The notes under the pieces are model-generated. The model was given only the letters and a program-made list of their open reading frames with translations, had not been told where the DNA came from and did not search any database. Shown in pieces: positions 1 to 5,425 of a stretch of 12,689 bases of DNA (positions are counted from its first letter, which is position 1; every line of letters starts with the position of its first letter). This stretch comes from Ignavibacteria bacterium (GTDB lineage Bacteria > Bacteroidota > Ignavibacteria > Tepidaquicellales > OLB5). The DNA lies in assembly GCA_030835005.1 (NCBI GenBank), contig JAUQWT010000276.1, positions 1-12,689 on the forward strand. The letters are read 5' to 3'. The position numbers and the translations under genes are program-made.

Positions 1-88
1 TCATCTATTCTCTAACTTTTTTACGGTATTACAAGTAATTCTTTTATTATCTAAACTTACAATATAAAATACTAATATTCAACGAAAT

Positions 89-1126
89 ATGCTCAACAAA
101 TCCTGTTTACTCATAATACTGTTTTCCTTTGTGCTTATAGGTTGTGCCCCTCGAAACCCTGAAGAATCCACAAGACATTTAAAATCAGGGATCGAGAGCC
201 AGAATAAGGGCAAGCTTGACGAAGCCCTTCAGCATTATTCAGCCGCCATTCAGTCAGATAAGAAAAACCAGACAGCATGGTTCCATCGCGGAGTTCTTTA
301 CGCGGCAAAAAATGATCTGCCCAAAGCCATAGAGGACCTGACAGAAGCTATAGATATAGCACCTGATACTGCAAGATTCTACGACGCGCGCGGATACATT
401 TATATTACAATGAATGATTACGCTAAAGCGATGGAAGATTATAATTCCGCAGTAGAAAAAGACCCGAAGAGTGCGGTTTACATAAACCGGCGCGGTTACA
501 TTCATGCGTTGCAGAAAGAGTACGACGACGCTATCAAAGATTACTCCAAAGCAATTGAGCTGAACCCAAAATATGAAGACGCATATTCAAACCGGGGATT
601 TTCGTACTTAAGCAAGAACAAATTTGAAAATGTTGTAAGTGATTTCACAAAAGCAATTGAGCTTAATCCAAAGCGTGCAGTATATTTTAACACCCGTGGA
701 TATGCTTATGCTAACATGAACCGTTTGTTTGATGCGCTGCCTGATTATGATCTTGCAGTGAGGCTTGATTCAGGCTTTGCTGATGCATACATAAACCGGG
801 GATACCTGTTTTTAAGGACAGAGCAGTTCCCGTTTGCGCTGCAGGATTTTGACAAGGCAATAAAGCTCGGCTCAACAGGTGCACTCAATTATAATGCGCG
901 GGGATTTGCATTTTCAAATCTCAGGAATTATCCCCAGGCTATTAACGATTTCACAAAAGCAATTGAGCTTGACCCCAACCTGACAGATGCATATGTCAAC
1001 CGGGGATTCGCATACTTTAATTCGCTTGAAAAACCCAAAGCGCTTAAGGACTGGCAGACAGCCGTTGGTCAGAAACCATCGCTGGATAGCAGCCTGAAAA
1101 GCTATATGAATAAAGCAAAGAAGTAG
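89..1126 (+). CDS. TPR-repeat lipoprotein
   Basis: The 345-residue product begins with a lipoprotein signal: a basic start, a hydrophobic stretch at residues 7-18 and a lipobox LIGC with the lipidated Cys at residue 19. The rest is about nine tandem 34-residue tetratricopeptide repeats, recognisable by recurring phrases such as KAIELNPK and NRGF/NRGY/TRGY. TPR arrays are protein-binding scaffolds; a lipidated one probably sits on the periplasmic side of a membrane and holds a complex together, but nothing here names the partner. At DNA level GATTTCACAAAAGCAATTGA (continuing GCTT) occurs at 641-664 and again at 947-970, exactly three repeat units (306 bp) apart, suggesting duplication inside the array. 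The start is the ATG that puts the signal peptide at the N-terminus; no clear Shine-Dalgarno precedes it. It stands alone, with a terminator just downstream. Confidence 0.9.
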   Translation: MLNKSCLLIILFSFVLIGCAPRNPEESTRHLKSGIESQNKGKLDEALQHYSAAIQSDKKNQTAWFHRGVLYAAKNDLPKAIEDLTEAIDIAPDTARFYDARGYIYITMNDYAKAMEDYNSAVEKDPKSAVYINRRGYIHALQKEYDDAIKDYSKAIELNPKYEDAYSNRGFSYLSKNKFENVVSDFTKAIELNPKRAVYFNTRGYAYANMNRLFDALPDYDLAVRLDSGFADAYINRGYLFLRTEQFPFALQDFDKAIKLGSTGALNYNARGFAFSNLRNYPQAINDFTKAIELDPNLTDAYVNRGFAYFNSLEKPKALKDWQTAVGQKPSLDSSLKSYMNKAKK

Positions 1127-1130
1127 TTTA

Positions 1131-1156
1131 ATTGCGAGGCATTTTGCCGAAGCAAT
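1131..1156. repeat. REP-like palindrome ATTGC...GCAAT
   Basis: ATTGC (1131-1135) pairs with GCAAT (1152-1156), and GGCA (1138-1141) with TGCC (1145-1148), leaving small internal bulges. It begins four bases after the stop codon of the TPR gene. The form ATTGCGAG...CGAAGCAAT is one I know as a widely dispersed intergenic palindrome in many bacterial phyla; that is recollection and was not searched here. Confidence 0.5.
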
Positions 1157-1173
1157 CGTTTTTAATACATTTA

Positions 1174-1205
1174 AGAGACAACTTGCCAGAGTTGTCTCTT
1201 TTTTT
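1174..1205 (+). terminator. Rho-independent terminator of the TPR gene
   Basis: A perfect 10-bp stem AGAGACAACT/AGTTGTCTCT (1174-1183 with 1190-1199) with a six-base loop runs straight into seven T residues. It lies 47 bp after the TPR stop codon. This is a strong intrinsic terminator on the plus strand. Confidence 0.92.
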
Positions 1206-1226
1206 ATATCCTGAAGTAAGTTTTTT

Positions 1227-1319
1227 TTCGTGCCGCGAAAACAATAATTACCGTAATTTCTATATTTGAAAGAATTTCTGAAACATCGGAACTCTGCCCG
1301 GATATATTCGTGGCACGAA
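1227..1319. repeat. 93-bp unit bounded by palindromic inverted ends (copy 1)
   Basis: The left end TTCGTGCCGCGAA (1227-1239) and right end TTCGTGGCACGAA (1307-1319) are inverted copies of each other with one mismatch, and each is itself nearly palindromic about a central base. A second unit with the same ends and almost the same length is at 8113-8206. The interior is AT-rich and codes for nothing I can see. It lies between the tail terminators of two convergent genes, so it is unlikely to be a promoter element. It could be a MITE-like or REP-like unit, or a structured RNA. Confidence 0.55.
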
Positions 1320-1339
1320 ACTGCTTTTGAAAGTATATT

Positions 1340-1368
1340 AAAAAAGGACAGCCGCGGAGCTGTCCTTT
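1340..1368 (-). terminator. Rho-independent terminator of the 186-aa gene
   Basis: AAAGGACAGC (1343-1352) and GCTGTCCTTT (1359-1368) form a perfect 10-bp stem with a six-base loop. Read on the minus strand the hairpin is followed by six T residues (A-run at 1340-1345), so it terminates leftward transcription from 1470-2030. It may also back up plus-strand termination. Confidence 0.85.
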
Positions 1369-1469
1369 CCTGTTTAATCTGTAAGGATGGATTCCTGAAA
1401 TTGTGTTAAATCCCCCGCTGCAGTCCGCCGCGGCGGATTTTCACCTGCAGCAAAAATGATCAAAGATCT

Positions 1470-2030
1470 TTAAAACGGTACCTCATCATACTCTCTCACA
1501 ACCGGCTCACGCGCATAATTCGGAGTAATATTCTTCGGCTCGGGGCTTATCTCTGCAAGAACCTCTTCATCACCCTCAAGTTTTGAGCGGTCGATAATTA
1601 AAAGCGAGCGTGCCGGATTTTCTTCGAGGTGAAGCAGGAAACTTTCTGCCCAGCACTCAAGCGCTTTGGTTAAATGAGCACGGTGAGTTTCATCTTTGGA
1701 TGAGAATATCTTCTCCCATGAGCTGTCATCACACTCGCCGCCATCGTACTTAACAAAGCCGGTATATATCTCGAAGTAATCCTCGCCTATTGTGAATGAA
1801 CTGTAATCCAAACCCCCGCCCATTAAATGCGTGTTGGCTGATATATCAATATAGCCCGATATCTTTTTTACCGGCAGGCTTTCGAGAATGTAATATGCTT
1901 TCACAAGCGAGTTAAACCTTTCGGGCGATACTCGGTAATCCCCTGACTTTATGATGAGTTCTCTCAACACATTTAGGCAGGTCTGGATTGCTGTTTGGTT
2001 CGGACTTGTTGTTAAAGTGATGTTTTTCAT
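1470..2030 (-). CDS. Hypothetical protein with SSB-tail-like C-terminus
   Basis: I do not recognise this 186-residue protein. It appears soluble, with no signal peptide or membrane segment. The first 60 residues look helical, the middle (about 60-110) is rich in Gly, Asp, Tyr and Trp and may be a beta-sheet core, and residues about 110-140 look helical again. The last 40 residues are Pro- and Glu-rich and probably disordered, ending in REYDEVPF. That acidic stretch closing on Pro-Phe is the pattern of the single-stranded DNA-binding protein tail (DDDIPF type), which recruits replication and repair enzymes; a role there is inference only. No Shine-Dalgarno precedes the ATG. It starts 23 bp after the stop of the 44-aa membrane gene and probably shares its transcript, which would end at the terminator at 1340-1368. 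Confidence 0.75.
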   Translation of the reverse strand: MKNITLTTSPNQTAIQTCLNVLRELIIKSGDYRVSPERFNSLVKAYYILESLPVKKISGYIDISANTHLMGGGLDYSSFTIGEDYFEIYTGFVKYDGGECDDSSWEKIFSSKDETHRAHLTKALECWAESFLLHLEENPARSLLIIDRSKLEGDEEVLAEISPEPKNITPNYAREPVVREYDEVPF

Positions 2031-2053
2031 GGTTTTTTTGCGTTTTTGGTTAA

Positions 2054-2188
2054 TTACAGGCTCGATGCCCAGATACTGAGGACAAGAAACAAAAGAGAAA
2101 GCATAAGGGTAAAAACCCTCATTTGGCGCTCATTTTTCTCGCGCCTTTCTTCCCTTAGATCCTCTACAAAACTTTTAAGTGACACCAT
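2054..2188 (-). CDS. Small single-pass membrane protein (44 aa)
   Basis: Read on the minus strand from ATG at 2188, this short frame encodes MVSLKSFVEDLREERREKNE, then RQMR and a hydrophobic stretch VFTLMLSLLFLVLSIWASSL before TAA. The N-terminal half is a highly charged, probably amphipathic helix, and the C-terminal 20 residues fit one membrane span. Support for it being real: a strong AAAGGAG ribosome site eight bases upstream (2197-2203), a Bacteroidota-type promoter box further up, and tight spacing to the next gene. Function is unknown. The layout of a charged helix plus a tail anchor would suit a small regulatory or anchoring subunit for the downstream 186-aa protein, but this is only inference. 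Confidence 0.65.
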   Translation of the reverse strand: MVSLKSFVEDLREERREKNERQMRVFTLMLSLLFLVLSIWASSL

Positions 2189-2196
2189 TTTATTTA

Positions 2197-2203
2197 CTCC
2201 TTT
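2197..2203 (-). promoter_or_regulatory. Strong ribosome binding site for the 44-aa gene
   Basis: The minus strand reads AAAGGAG here, eight bases before ATG at 2188. Good Shine-Dalgarno sites are scarce in this window, so this one is useful evidence that the short gene is translated. Confidence 0.7.
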
Positions 2204-2215
2204 CGTTTAACGTTA

Positions 2216-2223
2216 CAAATATA
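2216..2223 (-). promoter_or_regulatory. Bacteroidota-type -7 box (TATATTTG)
   Basis: The minus strand reads TATATTTG, an exact match to the TAnnTTTG box used by the Bacteroidota housekeeping sigma factor. Transcription would begin near 2209, giving a leader of about 20 bases up to the 44-aa start. No clear TTTG -33 box sits at the usual distance; instead the edge of a perfect palindrome (2245-2261) lies there. Confidence 0.5.
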
Positions 2224-2244
2224 TTCCGCAAAAACACTCTATGT

Positions 2245-2261
2245 GTATCATGCCATGATAC
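2245..2261. promoter_or_regulatory. 17-base perfect odd palindrome, possible operator
   Basis: GTATCATG-C-CATGATAC is perfectly symmetric around one central base. It lies about 22 bases upstream of the -7 box of the minus-strand pair, where a -33 element or an activator site would be. The symmetry and position fit a dimeric regulator site. It could instead be another dispersed palindrome, because it shares the TGCCA core with the ends of the 93-94 bp units. Confidence 0.4.
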
Positions 2262-2365
2262 TAATGAAGGTTTTTTCAAAACCGCCAAGAGCGCCAAGAA
2301 TTGCAGAAATTCCCTTTTTTAGGAAATTGCCTGACAATCCTCAAGCTTTTGATTGAAATGAATTG

Positions 2366-2580
2366 CCACGACCTTTAGGTCGTGGATAGAATATGAAATA
2401 ATACCCGGCTTTAGCCGCCAATTCCAAAAAGTAAATCAGGGCTAAAGCCCATATTTGGGGTAATGCCATCCCCCGCTCTAAAGAGCGGGGCTATTAAAGG
2501 CCATGTCGTTCCTGTCAGGTTCTAAATCTGACGGCTTAATCCAATCCCCTCATTACTAAGGAGGGGACCAAGGGGAGGTC
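2366..2580. repeat. Mosaic of short hairpins (REP-like cluster)
   Basis: The 468 bp between the 44-aa gene and the regulator hold no gene, but several palindromes are packed together. They are CCACGACC/GGTCGTGG (2366-2385); CGGCTTTAGCCG (2406-2417) and GGGCTAAAGCCC (2439-2450), which can also pair with each other over ten bases; CCCCGCTCT/AGAGCGGGG (2471-2490); a weaker GTCAG/CTGAC pair (about 2514-2532); and CCCCTC/GAGGGG (2546-2566) followed by a further AGGGGAGGTC. Such mosaics are typical of REP-type elements spread by RAYT transposases, but no transposase gene is in the window. Between 2205 and 2365 I see only the operator-like palindrome and AT-rich sequence. Confidence 0.7.
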
Positions 2581-2656
2581 AAATTATTGCGCCCCAGAAT
2601 TTTGTGTAAAAAATTAAGCAGTGATTTACCCTAATTTAGCCGTTATTTTACAAGCC

Positions 2657-3517
2657 ATGATCGACTTCAAATCCAAATTCAAACGCCAGATTGAAATACT
2701 GGGCATTTGCCTCGGCAAAAACTATTCGGGTATGACAATCAGCGAGATAGCTGAAATTTTCGGCGTGGAAGAGCTTACCATAAAGCGCGATATGAACGAC
2801 TTGCGCTCCTCGGGGATTGCAATCCACTCCCTAAAGGGCAAAGGCGTTGAAATTGAAAAGAAACTGCCGCCTGAAAAACTCCGCGAGCTTATCAGGCAGT
2901 ATTCGGCATTAAATACGTCAAACAGCTTTGTGGAAAAATCCACTGCCCTGCTTGTAAATCGCCTGAGGGAAGAGGCGCTTGCAAACATGGTTACTCTGCA
3001 GATGTGCATTGATAAAAATCAGATGGCGGTAATTGATTATGAAAAGGATGCGGATATTTATGAACGCTCGGTGGAAATTTCTCCTCTGCTTATTTTCCAG
3101 GCGGATAATTACTGGCGGCTATTAACCCTGAGTGAAGGCAGGCTGAAGCAGTTCCTTTTGAACAAAGTAATAACTGCGCGCGCATCTAAACGCACATTCA
3201 AGCCTGTATCAAAAGATAAAATTGATGATGTCTTCAGGCATTCGTTCAGGAGCTGGCTGGGTGATGAAACGTACAGCATCAAGCTTTTATTTTCATCTTA
3301 CTGGGCGGATAGGATGAAGCCGAAACAGCTGCTTGATTCCGAAAAATTCACCGAACAGCCGGACGGTTCCATAATTTACGAAGCCACGGTGAACTCATTA
3401 GACGAAATTGCCGGCTGGGTTGTAACCCGCGGCGAGGGGGTGAAAGTCATAGACCCGCCGGAGCTTAAAGAAAAAGTCATAACCCTTGCAAAGGGTGTGA
3501 TGAAGAATTATGGGTGA
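2657..3517 (+). CDS. WYL-domain transcriptional regulator
   Basis: From ATG at 2657 the product has 286 residues in the three-part layout of WYL regulators. There is an N-terminal winged helix-turn-helix (about residues 8-60, with ISEIAEIFGVEELTIKRDMN as the helix-turn-helix), a central WYL-type fold (about 115-185, where the signature region reads YWRLLTL rather than W-Y-L), and a C-terminal WCX-like region (about 205-282, SLDEIAGWVVTRGEGVKVI). Family members bind DNA as dimers and sense a ligand, often a nucleotide or nucleic acid; several control DNA-damage or phage-defence genes. Specific function is not shown here. A GTG at 2621 would add 12 residues unlike the family, so I prefer the ATG. 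The next gene follows closely on the same strand, suggesting co-transcription with the nuclease-like genes. Confidence 0.85.
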   Translation: MIDFKSKFKRQIEILGICLGKNYSGMTISEIAEIFGVEELTIKRDMNDLRSSGIAIHSLKGKGVEIEKKLPPEKLRELIRQYSALNTSNSFVEKSTALLVNRLREEALANMVTLQMCIDKNQMAVIDYEKDADIYERSVEISPLLIFQADNYWRLLTLSEGRLKQFLLNKVITARASKRTFKPVSKDKIDDVFRHSFRSWLGDETYSIKLLFSSYWADRMKPKQLLDSEKFTEQPDGSIIYEATVNSLDEIAGWVVTRGEGVKVIDPPELKEKVITLAKGVMKNYG

Positions 3518-3567
3518 TATCGCTATTATGGCTCATTAGCGTGATATTGAAAATTTTCTTAACGAAA

Positions 3568-4074
3568 ATGAATAGAAAAACTTTACCGGCTGATTTAAAA
3601 AGAAGAATACTTGTGGAGGCAGGTCATCGCTGTGCCATACCTACCTGCAGATTTCCGACAACTGAAGTGGCGCATATTATTCCATATTCTAAAGTCAAAA
3701 AACATGAATATCATAATTTGATCGCCCTTTGTCCAAATTGTCACACGCGATTTGATAATGGTGAAATCGATGAAAAATCAATGCGTATTTACAAAAACAA
3801 ATTGGTTTTTTTATCAGATAGATATTCACCGTATGAACTTAACGTACTGCAATATTTGAGAAAGCAAAACAAAGTAATTATATATGGCTCTTTATCTGTA
3901 AAGAATATTATGGATGACAATCTTGTGAAGAACGCACATACAATTACTCAATTTAACTATAATGATGGCACAAATGAATTGCAGGAATTTGTAGTAGTGT
4001 TAACTGATATTGGACAGGAATTTATGAGGAAATGGATTGATCCACTAAATACAGATTTAACCTATGACAATTAG
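3568..4074 (+). CDS. HNH endonuclease-like protein
   Basis: From ATG at 3568 the protein has 168 residues. The first 65 are a clear zinc-bound HNH module: C22-x4-C27, then AHIIP with H36, and HNLIALCPNCHTRFD with N50, C55, C58 and H59. H36, N50 and H59 would form the beta-beta-alpha-metal catalytic site, and the four cysteines would hold structural zinc. The remaining 100 residues are unrecognised and may supply target specificity. HNH proteins nick or cut DNA in restriction, phage and repair systems; the substrate here is unknown. A GTG at 3514 overlaps the regulator stop (GTGA) and would add an 18-residue hydrophobic leader (MISLLWLISVILKIFLTK), which could mean translational coupling or a membrane anchor. 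I prefer 3568 because HNH domains usually begin like MNRKTLPADLK. The gene looks AT-richer than its flanks, which would fit recent acquisition. Confidence 0.78.
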   Translation: MNRKTLPADLKRRILVEAGHRCAIPTCRFPTTEVAHIIPYSKVKKHEYHNLIALCPNCHTRFDNGEIDEKSMRIYKNKLVFLSDRYSPYELNVLQYLRKQNKVIIYGSLSVKNIMDDNLVKNAHTITQFNYNDGTNELQEFVVVLTDIGQEFMRKWIDPLNTDLTYDN

Positions 4075-4100
4075 GAATCACAATACTAAGAAATTTTAAG

Positions 4101-4107
4101 AAGGGAG
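4101..4107 (+). promoter_or_regulatory. Ribosome binding site that sets the GTG start at 4116
   Basis: AAGGGAG lies eight bases before GTG at 4116. It supports that codon, rather than a later one, as the start of the UDG-like gene. Confidence 0.6.
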
Positions 4108-4115
4108 ATTGTTTA

Positions 4116-4904
4116 GTGCCTTCGTATTTCCCGTTCGGCCAAAAATTAAAAAGAGTTGAACAAAGTGACCGCACACCGAAGAAAGTGTTTGTGCTTGGGG
4201 TTTATGCTAGTGCTGTGCATGCCCGCTGGCTGGATAATGATGGTAAACAGAAAGTATCAGCCTTAGCAGTTGCAAGTGAACCTGAAATATTTTGGACGGG
4301 TGAAAATGCAGAGGAAATCATATCAAATATTAAGATACCTGCGGAATTGGGTTCCCTTAAAGTACCAAAAGACCCTAAATTGAATGGTCCATCAGGAAGA
4401 GCATTAGATGAAAAATTCTTAACACCCCTTGGCATTACAAGAGATGAAGTATGGCTTTGTGATCTGCTGCCGGAATCGAGAGTGAATCTTGCTCAACGCA
4501 GAGCATTAAGTAAACATTATACACAAGAAGTAATTCAGGAATTCGGACTAAAGCCAGCTTCAATTCGTGATTTCGATAAAAAAGAACTCAACAGTGGGAA
4601 AAGAAGAAAAGAAATTCTTGAAGAAATTGAATTATCGAAAGCTGAAACTTTGATATTATTGGGTGACTTGCCTATTAAATGGTTCTTGAAATTTCATATT
4701 CCTAAATATTCTAAACTGTCAGATTTTGGCGCAGATGATCAAACTTATGGTAAAGAACATGAATTAGAAATTAACGGGAAACTTTACAAAGTAATCCCGC
4801 TTTGTCATCCAAGGCAGGCCGCCCGTCTTGGATCGACTAGTTTGAAATGGGGAATGTTGCATGAAAATTGGATTAATAGCAAACAACTCATTTTACCCGT
4901 TTAG
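4116..4904 (+). CDS. Uracil-DNA-glycosylase-like protein
   Basis: This 262-residue protein shows the strand and motif order of the uracil-DNA glycosylase superfamily: VFVLGVYASAVHARW (24-38) in the place of the first glycine-rich motif, DEVWLCDLLPE (110-120), AETLILLGDLPIKWFL (176-191) as the third strand, and YKVIPLCHPRQAARLG (224-239) as the C-terminal His-Pro motif followed by a conserved-looking Trp/His helix. UDG enzymes flip out and remove uracil or other damaged bases. The first motif lacks the catalytic Asp or Asn of the well-studied classes (GQDPYH, GxNPG), so either this is a divergent class or the fold has another role. Confidence in the fold is moderate and in the activity low. 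The start is GTG with a good ribosome site. The gene ends nine bases before a dimer-glycosylase gene, so the two are probably co-expressed. Confidence 0.6.
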   Translation: MPSYFPFGQKLKRVEQSDRTPKKVFVLGVYASAVHARWLDNDGKQKVSALAVASEPEIFWTGENAEEIISNIKIPAELGSLKVPKDPKLNGPSGRALDEKFLTPLGITRDEVWLCDLLPESRVNLAQRRALSKHYTQEVIQEFGLKPASIRDFDKKELNSGKRRKEILEEIELSKAETLILLGDLPIKWFLKFHIPKYSKLSDFGADDQTYGKEHELEINGKLYKVIPLCHPRQAARLGSTSLKWGMLHENWINSKQLILPV

Positions 4905-4913
4905 TATAACGTC

Positions 4914-5342
4914 ATGAGAATCTGGTCAATACACCCGAAATACCTTGATAGCAAGGGTCTTGTTGCACTTTGGCGTGAAGCGCTGCTTGCAAAACATGTA
5001 CTCGAGGGTAAAACCAAGGGATACCGCAATCACCCACAGCTTGCAAGGTTCAAAGCCTCACCCCGCCCGGTTGCGGCAATTAACCTGTACCTGAGCTTTG
5101 TTTACGAAGAAGCAGCGCAGCGCGGGTATAATTTCGATAAGAGTAAATTCAGTATACCAAAACCTCTGCGCATTAATGTGACCCGCGGACAGATGAAGTA
5201 TGAGTTCACCCACCTGCTCCGTAAGCTGAAAACAAGGGATACTGCACTGTACAATAAATTAAAAAATACTAAAAGACCTCAGCCCCATCCGTTATTCAAA
5301 GTCATAAAGGGAGAAATTGAAGATTGGGAAATAGTCGCATAG
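4914..5342 (+). CDS. Pyrimidine-dimer DNA glycosylase family protein
   Basis: The 142-residue product matches the short Pyr_excise family related to phage T4 endonuclease V. It has an N-terminus MRIWSIHPKYLDSKGLVALW, then REALLAKHVLEGKTKGYRNH and a helical body. Family enzymes remove one base of a UV-induced pyrimidine dimer and nick the backbone. E22 in LWREALL aligns by position with the catalytic Glu23 of T4 endonuclease V (EYRELPR). The T4 N-terminal catalytic Thr, exposed after Met removal, is Arg here, so the nucleophilic amine would have to come from another residue or the chemistry differs. The length equals the phage enzyme. It lies nine bases after the UDG-like gene, reinforcing a base-excision theme. 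No terminator is evident after it. Confidence 0.82.
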   Translation: MRIWSIHPKYLDSKGLVALWREALLAKHVLEGKTKGYRNHPQLARFKASPRPVAAINLYLSFVYEEAAQRGYNFDKSKFSIPKPLRINVTRGQMKYEFTHLLRKLKTRDTALYNKLKNTKRPQPHPLFKVIKGEIEDWEIVA

Positions 5343-5379
5343 AGTTTCTGTTACTATGCTTCTGACTTTAAAACTTTAT

Positions 5380-5425
5380 AACTTTTTAACCTTATAACTT
5401 CTAACTTTTTAACCTTATAACTTCG
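5380..5425. repeat. Two tandem 23-bp AT-rich repeats at a gene end
   Basis: AACTTTTTAACCTTATAACT (continuing TCT, then TCG in the second copy) occurs at 5380-5402 and 5403-5425, with a shorter related stretch just before it (about 5370-5380). The second copy encodes the last residues (VIRLKS) and part of the stop codon of the minus-strand methyltransferase; the first lies beyond the stop. This suggests slippage or duplication at the 3' end of the gene. Confidence 0.75.

Noticed and set aside
254..505. Minus-strand 83-residue frame within the TPR gene
   Set aside because: It is antisense to repeated TPR codons, which keep the opposite frame open; it has no ribosome site or recognisable domain.
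1227..1319. Operator pair for a regulator
   Set aside because: Copy 1 lies between convergent gene ends, downstream of one terminator and upstream of another, where no promoter is needed.
2366..2580. CRISPR array
   Set aside because: The hairpins differ from each other, and there is no repeated unit with constant-length spacers or cas genes.
2597..2639. Promoter for the WYL gene (TAATTTAG with upstream TTTTG)
   Set aside because: The -7 box has a mismatch at a key T and the spacing of about 27 bases is too long.
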